Shown piece by piece: positions 43,072 to 52,297 of a stretch of DNA of 64,000 bases (the stretch's first letter is position 1; every line of letters starts with the position of its first letter). The stretch is from Pollutiaquabacter sp046052345 (GTDB lineage Bacteria > Bacteroidota > Bacteroidia > AKYH767-A > 2013-40CM-41-45): NCBI GenBank assembly GCA_046052345.1, contig JBJOMN010000010.1:62001-126000 (forward strand), read 5' to 3'. A program made the position numbers and the translations under genes. A model generated the notes under the pieces. That model was not told the DNA's origin, made no database searches, and worked only from the letters and a program-made list of their open reading frames with translations.

Positions 43072-43716
43072 TTACTGCTTGATAAATGTGCGGAACTGGG
43101 TTCCGAAGCCTGAAGCCGATACTATGTATTTCACAGTAAAGGGATTCGAACTCAGGATTGTTTCATTGGTACATTCCAAGTGAAGACCGAAGGCCGTCTG
43201 TTCAGGAATATCAAACGAGGTCGTATCGGGAGTGACCATATAGGCCGGATAGACCGCCGTTGAACCGGCAAAATTGTCCATCACATACAACCCGTTGTCT
43301 ATCTTGACCACATTGTTGACGATACCGTTTGTACGCACCCAGGTCCCGGAAATATCGAAGTTAGGATCCAGATTAGCGGGCGGAGTGTAGTCTTTCACCA
43401 ATACGGTACGAACCACCTCCGTCTTGAAGCCGTTTGCGTTACTGGCGATATAACGTACAGCATAGATGCCCTCGGTGGTGGCATCGATCTCATTCACGGT
43501 AGCAGAAATATCAGAAACAGCACCGGTCACGTCATCGGTCAGTGTAGCGCCATCGTCGGTAAAGGTACCGTTCACGGGAATATGCACGATCGCAGGCCCC
43601 TTGAGGGTAATAGTAGGATAGGTCACATCCACGACCTTGGAAACGGGATCCGGATCCTTGTTGCAGCCGATAGCCAGGACTGCCACGGCGAATATCAGGG
43701 ATATATTTCTTTTCAT
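43072..43716 (-). CDS. DUF5011/DUF5012-like Ig-fold lipoprotein of the Sus-type operon
   Basis: 214-aa predicted lipoprotein: MKRNISLIFAVAVLAIGC then an acidic tether (NKDPDPVSKVVD). An Ig-like domain follows (YPTITLKGPAIVHIPVNGTFTDDGATLTDDVTGAVSDIS, GIYAVRYIASNANGFKTEVVRTVLV), matching DUF5011/5012-type domains of surface lipoproteins. The C-terminal half may bind ligand (FDISGTWVRTNGIVNNVVKI). It follows susD by 40 nt and is the last gene before the terminator, so it probably acts as an accessory surface binding protein. Confidence 0.8.
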   Translation of the reverse strand: MKRNISLIFAVAVLAIGCNKDPDPVSKVVDVTYPTITLKGPAIVHIPVNGTFTDDGATLTDDVTGAVSDISATVNEIDATTEGIYAVRYIASNANGFKTEVVRTVLVKDYTPPANLDPNFDISGTWVRTNGIVNNVVKIDNGLYVMDNFAGSTAVYPAYMVTPDTTSFDIPEQTAFGLHLECTNETILSSNPFTVKYIVSASGFGTQFRTFIKQ

Positions 43717-43756
43717 GGTTTAGGGTTTGTTTGGTTGAGAATATTCGGTGTGATGA

Positions 43757-45211
43757 TCAATTGACATCCCACCATACACGGTCATAGATGAGTTTCTGAC
43801 CGGGGAAACTTTGATTACGGGTGACTTCCGAGTTCGGATACAGGAACCTGGCAGGGAACCTGCCTGAGCCTATGATTGAATTCTCGGATACCGTAAAGAA
43901 ATCCGGATAACTGGTTCTCCGCCAATCGTTCCATGCCTCGTTGTTCTGGGTGCCGGAAAGAGCAACCCATTTCTGCGTAATGATGGCCTTGAGCTTGAGG
44001 CTGTCTGCGGACGGGAAGGCTACGCTTGGTTGAGCAAGGAAATTGGCTGCTGAATCAGGAATTTGCATGGCATTGAAGCTTGCAGTGATGGCCGCTTCAT
44101 AAAGTGCCTGCGGGGCATCCGCAATCCATCCCCTTTGAGCGGCTTCGGCCTGCAGGAAAAGGCTTTCATAGCCGGTCATGAGTCGCACGGGGGCCAGAGC
44201 TGATGAAGGATCGTCACCGTATCCACCGGTAAAAGCTGAAGGCAGTGAAGCGGGTGTGTTGACGGCTGTATCGTAGGCGCCCTGCAGGATACCAGCATAG
44301 GTACCATTAGAGGCGATGGTGTAAAGTACCTCTACACGGGGGTCATTGGTGCTGAGCATGTAATTGATGCAGGTGGCGCTTCCCACGAGATTCTGAGTGC
44401 TGCTAAGATCAATGATCGATGAGTAGAGGGGATTGGTGTTGCCGCCGACAGCGAAATAATTGACTATGATGTCTTCTCCGTCGCCAAGGAACTGTGCCCC
44501 GGCTGCACTGAGTTCGCCGATTCCGTTTTGGGCCAGGCCGGGGTTTACCTCGGAAAGCCGCATATAAACACGCAGCAACAGGGTGTTACCGAACTTGCGC
44601 CAACCGCTCATGTCACCATGCAGCAGCAGATCTTCGGTTCCGGGTGCGAATGCGGATTCATCGATTAAAGCGTCTGCATCTTTGAGCAATTTGATAATTC
44701 CGGTGTATACTTCTTCCTGAGTGTCATAGGCGGGGAAGAGCACCTCTCCGTTCAATGCTTGCGAGAAAGGAATGTCTCCGAAATTATCAGTCAGTGTCTG
44801 GAAGCAATATGCCTGCAATATCTTCGATACTGCGACATAATTCACGTATCCGCCTTCCTTGGCTTCCGCCTCGATGGTCACCAGGTCCTCAAGCGCATCC
44901 GCATACAATAACTTCCAGGAGCGGTCAAAATCGCTCGACGATGGACTGTACTGTTCGAAGGTCTTATACTGGGATGAGGCAGGATTCTGTGTCCAGACCT
45001 GGCCCCACAATCCACCGTAAATCTGATAGTCAGCTCCCATCACAAGTGCAATGGCAGCTTCTGCAGAAGGCAGCAGCTCTTTGATGCTGGCATTGGATGG
45101 AGAATTCGGATTGTCGTTTATGTCAAAGTACTCCTTAGAGCAAGAACTGGCGAAAAGGAGAAATGCGATCACCAGCGCCCCGGAGAGTTTTGAAGGATGA
45201 TATCTTTTCAT
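43757..45211 (-). CDS. SusD/RagB family nutrient-binding lipoprotein (SusD-like 2)
   Basis: 484 aa. Signal peptide with lipobox LFASSC followed by SKEYFDINDNPNSPSNASIKELLPSAE. The body has the TPR-type helices of SusD proteins: YADALEDLVTIEAEAKEGGYVNYVAVSKILQAYCFQTLTDNFGDIPFSQAL and MSGWRKFGNTLLLRVYMRLSEVNP. It forms the lid over the SusC channel and captures oligomeric nutrient at the surface. The gene follows susC by 17 nt. This subfamily is often associated with peptides or mixed glycans rather than starch; substrate unknown. Confidence 0.93.
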   Translation of the reverse strand: MKRYHPSKLSGALVIAFLLFASSCSKEYFDINDNPNSPSNASIKELLPSAEAAIALVMGADYQIYGGLWGQVWTQNPASSQYKTFEQYSPSSSDFDRSWKLLYADALEDLVTIEAEAKEGGYVNYVAVSKILQAYCFQTLTDNFGDIPFSQALNGEVLFPAYDTQEEVYTGIIKLLKDADALIDESAFAPGTEDLLLHGDMSGWRKFGNTLLLRVYMRLSEVNPGLAQNGIGELSAAGAQFLGDGEDIIVNYFAVGGNTNPLYSSIIDLSSTQNLVGSATCINYMLSTNDPRVEVLYTIASNGTYAGILQGAYDTAVNTPASLPSAFTGGYGDDPSSALAPVRLMTGYESLFLQAEAAQRGWIADAPQALYEAAITASFNAMQIPDSAANFLAQPSVAFPSADSLKLKAIITQKWVALSGTQNNEAWNDWRRTSYPDFFTVSENSIIGSGRFPARFLYPNSEVTRNQSFPGQKLIYDRVWWDVN

Positions 45212-45228
45212 GAGTTGAGTGTTTCTGG

Positions 45229-48200
45229 TTAGAAGGTGAATTTGAGATCGAAACCGTAATTACGCTGGGAAGGATTCGAGGAGAATTCGAATCCCTGCGT
45301 ATTGCTGGCTCCGCTCGAGTTCTGCTCGGGGTCCGCATATTGGTTTTCGGCCGGCGTCCAGATGAAGACATTGTTCGCAAACAGACCGAAAGTGACCGAT
45401 CCGAAGGGCAACTTGTTCAGGTACTTACTGGGCAGGCGGTAGCTGAGGCCCACTTCCCTGAGCTTGGTATAACTAGCATCGATGATATGTTGTCCGTCCG
45501 GAATGACACTGGTATAGTAGTCATAAGGATGGAACGGTGTGGAGTTGGGATGATAGGTGCCGTCAGATCCCATATAAACGGAACCCTCCCAAACATAATC
45601 GGTACGGTTCTCGGTTTCCTTGGCAGTGCCGACGAAATCCATCAGGTCTTTCGTCCGAGAGTAGAATTTGCCTCCTTCTTTCCGGTCGATGAGGAAATTA
45701 AAGGACCAATTCTTGTAGGAGACGGTGGCACCGAAGGATCCCTGCCACTTCGGCATGTAGGAACCGCAATAGACCAGGTTGGGGGTTGTCATGGGCATAC
45801 CGGTCGAAGAATCGACCACCACGTTTCCGCTGGGATCCCGAAGGAGATCGATGGCATAGAAAGCGCCGTAGCTTTGACCTACCTGTGCGACGATGGCGGT
45901 ACGAGATGTTCCGCCGAGAGCGAGCTGGTCTACACCCTCGTACAAGGACCGGACTTCATTGTTGTTCTTGAAGAAGGTGGTGTACAATTCGACCTTGAGT
46001 CCGCCGGAAGTAGAAACCGGAACTGCACGGAGATCTACTTCGAAGCCGGAATTCACCATCTCGCCGGTATTGATGGTCTTGGATGTGAATCCGGTAGCAT
46101 TGGAGGTGGGCAGGGAGAGAATCTGGTCAGTGGAAGACTTGTTGTAGTAAGTGACTCCGAGACTCAGCCGGTCATCCAGGAATCCAAGATCAACACCGAC
46201 TTCGCTCTCCGTGGAGAATTCAGGACGAAGTTCCGGGTTTCCTACTCGGTCGCCGACAGTATAACCGTTCACCCCGTCGAACGGGAACGTGGTTCCTCCG
46301 AAGGTGGCATCCAGCACCGTCTTACTGTAGTAATTGGAGGTGGCATAAGGCGGAGCGTCATTACCCACTTTCGCCGAACTCATCCTGAGCTTGCCGTACG
46401 TCCACCAATTTTCCCTGAGGCTCTCCGGCAGGAACTCGGAGAATATGAACGAAAGGTTTCCGCCGTAATAGAAATAGGAGTTATTGGATTCAGGCAGCGT
46501 AGAACTGTAATCATTCCTTCCGCTGAATCCTAAGTAGAGATAGTTCTTATAGGCGAGGTTGAGTTCGCCGTAATAGCCTACGTTCCTGGACTGCGTGGTC
46601 GAATTGTAGGTGGTAACAGGTCCGTTAGAGTTCTCCAGGTTGTAAAATCCGGGGAGTGCAAGCCCCCCCTCAGGGTTAGTCTGGGCGTAGAGGTTGGTCA
46701 ACGTCGACTGCCTTACATTCTGTCCGAGCAGGAGGCTGCCCTGAAGGTCTTTGGCCAGCTCCTTTTTCAGGGTGACCATCAGGTCGTTGTTGTAGGAAGA
46801 CAGGTTGTAAATGTCCTCGGAGTATTTTCCATTGTAAGTGATCGCATCATTGAATGCATAGAATGGATCCAACGCCTCGTAGCTGTATTTCTTGAAAGAT
46901 TGTTTCCTACGGTCGGAATATACGTCACCACCGAACCTGTTGGTGATGGACAACCAGGAGATGCCATCATAGGTGACCGAAAAATTACCTACCATGCGGT
47001 CCACGAAATTCTTGCTTTTATAGCTGTCGAGGGAGAAGTAGGGATTGACGGTGTAAGCCCCGTAGAAGCCGTAGGTTCCTGCGATGTCATCGTAACGGTT
47101 GAAAGGGTCATTTAGATCCTTGCCCTCCGTGATTGGAATATCCCGAGGAGTCTGTATCAACTGGTTGTAAACTGAAGCATCCCTTTGTCCGCCGATGGGC
47201 AGGTTGCTTTCGACATTGGAGTAATTCACAGAGATGGAGGATTTGAAATGATTCGCCAGCTCCGTATTTCCATTGAAACGCAGATTGTATTTGTCGTAGG
47301 CGGTAGTCGGAACCATGCCTTTGCTGTTCAACGCACCGACAGACAGGTAGTAAGAGCTCTTTTCACTGCCTCCTGAGAACGAGACGTTATTGTTGTAGGC
47401 GACACCGGTATTGAAGAAATCCTTCAAGTTATTGGGAAGCGCCTCATAAGGCTTTACGCGCATTTGTCCGTTGATCTCCTGACCCCACGGACGCAACTGG
47501 CCGTCGAAGGGAAGGCCCCAGCTGAAATTCTCCCGACGGTCGTCAGCTACGTTATCGACATCGCCCTGACCGTAGGTATTTTGAAAGTCCGGAAGCTTCA
47601 GGACATCCGAGAAGGTGACATTCGAATTGACGGTCACCTCCATTTTGGACTTGCCGCTGACACCGGTCTTACCGCGCTTGGTGGTGATCATGATGACACC
47701 GTTGGAGGCACGTGAGCCGTAGAGTGCAGCCGCAGCAGGTCCCTTGAGGACCGAAATGCTCTCGATATCGTTAGGGTTGATGTCATTGCCGCGGTTTCCG
47801 TAATCCACCTGGTTGTCAAGGTCACTTTCCGTACGGAAGTTGCTGTTGTCAACCGGGATTCCGTCCACCACGATAAGCGCTTGGTTGTTACGGGAAATCG
47901 AGGAGCCACCTCGGATCACGATACGCTGTGCGCTGCCGGGAGCACCGCTCAGTGAAGTGATGTTGACGCCGGAAACCTTTCCTTGCAAAGCACCGATGAG
48001 GTTAGGATTGTTTCCGGCCGTGAGGTCCTCCGAAGTTACCTGCTGCGTGGAATAACCCAGACTGCGCTTCTCCCTGACGATCTCGTTGGCCGTCACGACT
48101 ACCTCGTCCAACTTCAATACATCGGGATCTAGGACGATGTCAACGGTGTTGGAGGCGCCTAATGGAATGTCTTTCACCTTCATGCCTATCCCTGAAAAAC

Positions 48201-48417
48201 GCAGGGTCTTGGCGGTGGAAGGCACCGTCAGTTTGTAGTTGCCGTCGATATCGGTACTGGTACCTATCGTGGTTCCTACTACAACGACACTTACTCCGGG
48301 GACAGTCGATTGGTCCTCCGACGAAGTCACTTTCCCGCTGATGGTACGGTCCTGCGCCTTTACTCCCAGCGCGAACACTGAAAGCATCAACGCGAGCAGC
48401 GTTAGCTTTTGTCTCAT
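45229..48417 (-). CDS. SusC/RagA family TonB-linked outer-membrane transporter
   Basis: 1062 aa. Signal peptide MRQKLTLLALMLSVFALGVKA, then the carboxypeptidase-regulatory-like domain (RTISGKVTSSEDQSTVPGVSVVVVGTTIGTSTDIDGNYKLTVP), the plug (VRGGSSISRNNQALIVVDGIPVDN and ISVLKGPAAAALYGSRASNGVIMITTKRG, the SusC signature) and a 22-strand barrel ending NYGFDLKFTF. It imports substrate captured by the SusD partner. No glycosidase, peptidase, sigma/anti-sigma pair or HTCS regulator is encoded nearby, so the locus does not reveal its substrate. Confidence 0.95.
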   Translation of the reverse strand: MRQKLTLLALMLSVFALGVKAQDRTISGKVTSSEDQSTVPGVSVVVVGTTIGTSTDIDGNYKLTVPSTAKTLRFSGIGMKVKDIPLGASNTVDIVLDPDVLKLDEVVVTANEIVREKRSLGYSTQQVTSEDLTAGNNPNLIGALQGKVSGVNITSLSGAPGSAQRIVIRGGSSISRNNQALIVVDGIPVDNSNFRTESDLDNQVDYGNRGNDINPNDIESISVLKGPAAAALYGSRASNGVIMITTKRGKTGVSGKSKMEVTVNSNVTFSDVLKLPDFQNTYGQGDVDNVADDRRENFSWGLPFDGQLRPWGQEINGQMRVKPYEALPNNLKDFFNTGVAYNNNVSFSGGSEKSSYYLSVGALNSKGMVPTTAYDKYNLRFNGNTELANHFKSSISVNYSNVESNLPIGGQRDASVYNQLIQTPRDIPITEGKDLNDPFNRYDDIAGTYGFYGAYTVNPYFSLDSYKSKNFVDRMVGNFSVTYDGISWLSITNRFGGDVYSDRRKQSFKKYSYEALDPFYAFNDAITYNGKYSEDIYNLSSYNNDLMVTLKKELAKDLQGSLLLGQNVRQSTLTNLYAQTNPEGGLALPGFYNLENSNGPVTTYNSTTQSRNVGYYGELNLAYKNYLYLGFSGRNDYSSTLPESNNSYFYYGGNLSFIFSEFLPESLRENWWTYGKLRMSSAKVGNDAPPYATSNYYSKTVLDATFGGTTFPFDGVNGYTVGDRVGNPELRPEFSTESEVGVDLGFLDDRLSLGVTYYNKSSTDQILSLPTSNATGFTSKTINTGEMVNSGFEVDLRAVPVSTSGGLKVELYTTFFKNNNEVRSLYEGVDQLALGGTSRTAIVAQVGQSYGAFYAIDLLRDPSGNVVVDSSTGMPMTTPNLVYCGSYMPKWQGSFGATVSYKNWSFNFLIDRKEGGKFYSRTKDLMDFVGTAKETENRTDYVWEGSVYMGSDGTYHPNSTPFHPYDYYTSVIPDGQHIIDASYTKLREVGLSYRLPSKYLNKLPFGSVTFGLFANNVFIWTPAENQYADPEQNSSGASNTQGFEFSSNPSQRNYGFDLKFTF

Positions 48418-48457
48418 AAATGTGTGTTTTGGTTAGAGAATGGTTTGGTAATTCCGA

Positions 48458-48490
48458 CCAAGCTATAAAGATTGGGAAGGATTTAACAAC
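48458..48490 (-). promoter_or_regulatory. putative susC promoter with upstream TTGTTAA direct repeats
   Basis: On the minus strand GTTG (48487-48490), 21-nt spacer, TAGCTTGG (48458-48465), 40 nt before susC. The -33 region lies within two TTGTTAA copies spaced by 10 bp (48483-48489 and 48493-48499), which may be an activator site. The remaining upstream gap (to 48656) shows nothing else I can name. Confidence 0.4.
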
Positions 48491-48656
48491 CCTTAACAAA
48501 AAGGATATCCACCGATGGACGTAAATGATTGATTGATAAATCGATGAATTTCTAACAGGCGGTTGAAAACCGTGAAAAATACGCTCAATTGAACTTGAAA
48601 ACAGACCGATAGCGCTGTGTCAATCGCTGAAATAAGCGTGGAAGACCAAGTGCACT

Positions 48657-49103
48657 TCAGGAATTCCTGCGCAACTCCCGCTCGATGTCACGCTTTTTAA
48701 CATCCTCACGCTTATCGTAAGTCTTCTTTCCCTTCGCCAGCGCAATCTCCAGCTTCACATTACCGTCCTCGTTGAAGTACAGCTTGGTCGGTACCAAGGT
48801 CACTCCTTGCTCTTTCAGTTTCCCCTCGATCTTTCGGATCTCATGACGATTCAATAAGAGCTTCCGCACCCGCTTCGGCTCATGGTTGTAATGGGAAGCC
48901 TGCGCGAATTCCTTGATGTAAAGGTTGTATATGAAAAGTTCGCTGTTCTCCACCTTGCAATAAGCATCCCCCAGATTAGCTTCTCCGGCCCTCAACGACT
49001 TCACCTCGGAACCGGTCAGCACGATTCCCGCCGTAAACGACTGCATCAGATGGTAGTCGTAAGCCGCCTTGCGGTTCTGAATGACAGGGGAACGGTCGGA
49101 CAT
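48657..49103 (-). CDS. smpB: SsrA-binding protein SmpB
   Basis: 148-aa tmRNA-binding protein of trans-translation. NRKAAYDYHLMQSFTAGIVLTGSEVKSLRAGEANLGDAYCKVENSELFIYNLYIKEF is the OB-fold core; the basic C-terminal tail (KGKKTYDKREDVKKRDIERELRRN) enters the ribosomal A site. No tmRNA gene was seen in the window. The 136 nt upstream contain short tandem repeats but no convincing -7 element. Confidence 0.97.
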   Translation of the reverse strand: MSDRSPVIQNRKAAYDYHLMQSFTAGIVLTGSEVKSLRAGEANLGDAYCKVENSELFIYNLYIKEFAQASHYNHEPKRVRKLLLNRHEIRKIEGKLKEQGVTLVPTKLYFNEDGNVKLEIALAKGKKTYDKREDVKKRDIERELRRNS

Positions 49104-49108
49104 TATTG

Positions 49109-49129
49109 TGGTTAGTGGTTAGTGGTTGG
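49109..49129. repeat. heptamer tandem repeat TGGTTAG x3
   Basis: TGGTTAG, TGGTTAG, TGGTTGG directly before the smpB start. Its complement CCAACCACTAACC (13 nt) reappears exactly at 52273-52285, inside the end of pyrD. Confidence 0.6.
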
Positions 49130-49193
49130 AACTTGTATTCAGGGTCTCCGGCAGGAGGTAAGATGATGTTCATTACTTCTCGCGCACCGCCCC

Positions 49194-49232
49194 TTCATTT
49201 TGCATTCTTCATTCCTCATTCTGCATTCTGAA
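49194..49232. repeat. imperfect TTCATT/GCATTC tandem repeat
   Basis: About 39 nt made of degenerate 6-7-mers (TTCATT, TGCATTC, TTCATTC, CTCATTC, TGCATTC) just after the Nramp gene stop. Too short and irregular for a CRISPR; resembles AT-rich dispersed intergenic repeats seen in this phylum. Confidence 0.5.
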
Positions 49233-49239
49233 CTTCCCC

Positions 49240-51126
49240 CTAGGCTACGATCAACACCGGCACCTTGATCCTGTGACGCACCGAATCGACGGTAGAGCCG
49301 AAGACGAAATCCTTGAATCCCTTGTGGCCGTGGGCTCCCATCACCACCAGGTCAGGACTGTATGCACGGATTATACCTGTTATCGCTTTGGCCGGCCTGC
49401 CGAAACCGATCCGCGTCACCACCCGGTAGCCTTGTTCCCGAAGCTGGTTCGCGTAATTCTCCATCCGCTCCTTGTCGGATTTCAACTCCAGGTCGTCTAT
49501 CTCGTGCGACATCATCATCGCACCTGCGGATTCCAGGATGTGAATCAGCAGGTACTCGGCCTTCTGTCCACCCTGTGTTAGGGCCGCCGAAATGGTCTTC
49601 TGGTCCTTTCCGGAAAAGTCAATGGCGACTGCGATCCTGCTGTAAGCTTCGTGTTGTGAAGCGGACATGCTGATCGGCTCTTTGTGCGCCAGCTGCGATT
49701 GCGGCTTTTTCGTACCTCCGAACAACGGCTTCAAAGTAATATAAACCAGCAATACGCCGGTGCCGAATGCGAAGGACAGGACGAGGAAATCAAGGAACAT
49801 GGAATGACCGCCTTCCCGTATCCAATCCGCCAGATGGGTAGTCACAAGCCTGGCATTCAATCCTACAATCACCAACGCACTGGACCACGACAATACCTTC
49901 ACCCAAGCCGGAATGGTGAATTCACCCATCCTGCTGCGGTCGCTCACGAAATGGATCAGCGGAATGACAGCGAAACCCAGCTGCAGACTGAGAATGACCT
50001 GTGATAGCACCAGCAGCTTGCCTGTGGCTTCCTCGCCGAAATATATGATGGTCAACAGCGCCGGGACGATGGCGATGACCCGCGTCACCAACCGGCGCAT
50101 CCAGGGTGCGATCCGAAGGTTCAGATAACCCTCCATCACGATCTGCCCGGCAAGCGTACCGGTGATGGTCGAGCTCTGTCCGGCGGCAATAAGCGCCACC
50201 GCGAAAAGCACAGGAGCCAGCTGCGATCCCAGCAACGGTTCAAGGAATTCATGGGCGTCACGGATGTCGGCCACCTCGAACATGCCATTCCGGAAAAAGG
50301 CGGCAGCCGCCAATATCAGGATCGCTGCATTCACAAAGAAGGCCAGGTTGAGCGCGATTACCGAATCAATGAGGTTGTATTTGATGGCTCGCTTGACAGA
50401 TCCGGGAGTCCGCTCGATTTTACGCGTCTGGACCAAGGACGAATGCAAGTACAGGTTGTGCGGCATGACGGTCGCGCCGATGATGCCGATGGCGATGTAC
50501 AGGGCTGTTTCGTCCGGCAAAGACGGCACGAATCCTCGGGCGATTTCGGCAGTGATGGGCTGCGCAATGATCATCTCAGCAAGGAACGCGAGACCGATGA
50601 TGCCGATCAGACACACGATGAAGGCTTCGATACGCCGCATCCCGAAGTTGATCAGAAAGAGCAGGAGGAAGGTGTCAAGTACGGTGATACATACTCCCCA
50701 GATGAGCGGAAGCCCGGTTAGCAGCTGGATGCCGATCGCCATTCCGAGCACTTCCGCCAGATCGGTGGCGGCGATGGCGATTTCAGCGAGGAGATAAAGG
50801 AAGATATTGACCGGTTTGGAATAGGTGCGGCGAGAGGCCTGTGCCAGGTCGTTCCCGCTTACGATACCGAGCCGCGCACTCAGGCTTTGTAAAAGCACGG
50901 CCATCAGGTTGGACATCAACAGCACCCATATCAGGGCGTAACCGTACCGACTGCCCCCGGCGATATCTGTGGCCCAGTTGCCCGGATCCATATACCCGAC
51001 GCTTACCAGGTAGGCCGGACCGATAAATGCGAAAATCCGCCTGAATCCCGTAAGGCGGGGATGTGTGGTATCCACCGAACCATGTACTTCGGAAAGGGAA
51101 TGATGTTCGCGGGAATCGTCCTTCAT
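49240..51126 (-). CDS. Nramp-family divalent metal transporter fused to UspA domain
   Basis: 628 aa. Residues about 25-465 are an Nramp (MntH-like) transporter with 11-12 membrane segments; the metal-site motifs DPGNWATD (helix 1) and MPHNLYLH (helix 6) are present, so Mn or Fe is the likely substrate; GQSSTITGTLAGQIVMEG is the conserved loop. Residues about 487-628 form a cytoplasmic universal-stress-protein domain (SRIAVAIDFSGKD ... VVMGAHGHKGFKDFVFGSTVDSV) whose GxxG-x9-GS motif is the ATP-binding type. A regulatory role of the UspA part is inferred. Divergent from pyrD. Confidence 0.92.
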   Translation of the reverse strand: MKDDSREHHSLSEVHGSVDTTHPRLTGFRRIFAFIGPAYLVSVGYMDPGNWATDIAGGSRYGYALIWVLLMSNLMAVLLQSLSARLGIVSGNDLAQASRRTYSKPVNIFLYLLAEIAIAATDLAEVLGMAIGIQLLTGLPLIWGVCITVLDTFLLLFLINFGMRRIEAFIVCLIGIIGLAFLAEMIIAQPITAEIARGFVPSLPDETALYIAIGIIGATVMPHNLYLHSSLVQTRKIERTPGSVKRAIKYNLIDSVIALNLAFFVNAAILILAAAAFFRNGMFEVADIRDAHEFLEPLLGSQLAPVLFAVALIAAGQSSTITGTLAGQIVMEGYLNLRIAPWMRRLVTRVIAIVPALLTIIYFGEEATGKLLVLSQVILSLQLGFAVIPLIHFVSDRSRMGEFTIPAWVKVLSWSSALVIVGLNARLVTTHLADWIREGGHSMFLDFLVLSFAFGTGVLLVYITLKPLFGGTKKPQSQLAHKEPISMSASQHEAYSRIAVAIDFSGKDQKTISAALTQGGQKAEYLLIHILESAGAMMMSHEIDDLELKSDKERMENYANQLREQGYRVVTRIGFGRPAKAITGIIRAYSPDLVVMGAHGHKGFKDFVFGSTVDSVRHRIKVPVLIVA

Positions 51127-51216
51127 CGGCTCTTAAAAATACGGACAATAAGGATATCGATCCGACCGCCTTTTGTCGATCTTCCAACAGGCGTGCCCAA
51201 GGTATCCGACCTTTCG

Positions 51217-51224
51217 TATTTTCG
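51217..51224 (+). promoter_or_regulatory. -7 promoter element of pyrD
   Basis: TATTTTCG (TAnnTTyG), ending 8 nt before the pyrD ATG at 51233. It lies downstream of the earlier in-frame ATG at 51173 and so supports the later start; the mRNA would be nearly leaderless. Confidence 0.45.
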
Positions 51225-51232
51225 CCGGCGTG

Positions 51233-52297
51233 ATGTACAGAAAAATCATAAAACCACTTTTATTTAAACTTGATCCTGAGAAAGCTCATAACTTGACATT
51301 CAAATTGTTAAGCATTGTCAGCGGAATCCCCTTTTTACTCCCTTTGCTCAGGTTTTTGAATCGTAACCGTCCTTCCGAGGGCGTGATCATCGCCGGTCTT
51401 CGTTTCCCGAACAGGGTAGGACTGGCGGCCGGACTCGATAAGGACGCGCATCATTTCCTTGAACTGGGAGCCTTGGGTTTCGGGTTTGTGGAGGTGGGAA
51501 CCGTCACTCCGGAACCCCAGCCGGGCAACCCGCAGCCACGGCTGTTCCGTTTGCCGCAAGACAATGCCCTCATCAACCGGATGGGATTCAATAACCGGGG
51601 AGTGGACAATATGTTTCGCCGTTTGCAGCAGAAGCGCCACGGACTGGTCATCGGCGGTAATATCGGTAAGAACAAAACGACACCTAATGAGCGCGCAGCG
51701 GATGATTATTCACGATGCTTCCGTACGCTTTTCCCTGCCGTCGATTATTTTGTCGTTAACGTCAGCTCTCCCAATACGCCCGGACTACGGGAGCTTCAGG
51801 AAAAGGGGCCGCTGAAAGCGTTGCTGAACGGATTACAGCAGCTCAACAAGGAGCTTGCTGCGAAAAGCATGTCCTCTGAAAAACCGGTATTCCTGAAAAT
51901 AGCGCCGGATCTGACCGTCGCCCAGCTGGACGATGTCATCGAAGTAGTGCTCGAAACGAAATGTGCCGGGGTTATCGCTACCAATACGACAGTTTCCCGC
52001 AGCGGTCTGAAGACCGAAGCTGAGAAAATCACATCCATAGGTGCCGGAGGACTGAGCGGAAAACCGCTTACCGACCGTTCGACAGAAGTGATCCGTTACC
52101 TGGCTGAACGCTCCAAGGGTAATTTCTCCATCATCGGAGTGGGCGGAATCCATTCTCCGAAAGATGCCCTGGAGAAAATCGAGGCCGGTGCTTCATTGAT
52201 ACAGCTTTACACCGGTTTCGTATACGAAGGGCCCCGGCTGATCCGTACCATCAGGAAAGCGATAACCGAAAACCAACCACTAACCTCTAATCATTAA
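51233..52297 (+). CDS. pyrD: quinone-dependent dihydroorotate dehydrogenase
   Basis: 354-aa class 2 enzyme (membrane-associated, FMN) of pyrimidine synthesis. The N-terminal helix segment MYRKIIKPLLFKLDPEKAHNLTFKLLS is the class 2 membrane-binding domain. Core: GLAAGLDKDAHHFLELGALGFGFVEVGTVTPEPQPGNPQPRLFRLP, NRMGFNNRG, the catalytic Ser in NVSSPNTPGLRELQ, FLKIAPDLT, ATNTTVSR, GGLSGKPL and GVGGIHSPKDA. The last codons (ENQPLTSNH) are encoded by an intergenic repeat that has extended the reading frame. It converges with phoU at 6 nt. Confidence 0.96.
   Translation: MYRKIIKPLLFKLDPEKAHNLTFKLLSIVSGIPFLLPLLRFLNRNRPSEGVIIAGLRFPNRVGLAAGLDKDAHHFLELGALGFGFVEVGTVTPEPQPGNPQPRLFRLPQDNALINRMGFNNRGVDNMFRRLQQKRHGLVIGGNIGKNKTTPNERAADDYSRCFRTLFPAVDYFVVNVSSPNTPGLRELQEKGPLKALLNGLQQLNKELAAKSMSSEKPVFLKIAPDLTVAQLDDVIEVVLETKCAGVIATNTTVSRSGLKTEAEKITSIGAGGLSGKPLTDRSTEVIRYLAERSKGNFSIIGVGGIHSPKDALEKIEAGASLIQLYTGFVYEGPRLIRTIRKAITENQPLTSNH

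Noticed and set aside
45340..46533. Open frame of 397 codons on the plus strand
   Set aside because: Antisense to susC and explained by codon bias of that gene.
48418..48656. Small RNA or tmRNA gene in the gap beside smpB
   Set aside because: No tRNA-like ends, no tag-peptide frame and no strong hairpins; only promoter-like elements for susC are supported.
49194..49232. Possible CRISPR-like or tandem repeat array
   Set aside because: Units are only 6-7 nt, imperfect and without spacers; no cas genes nearby.
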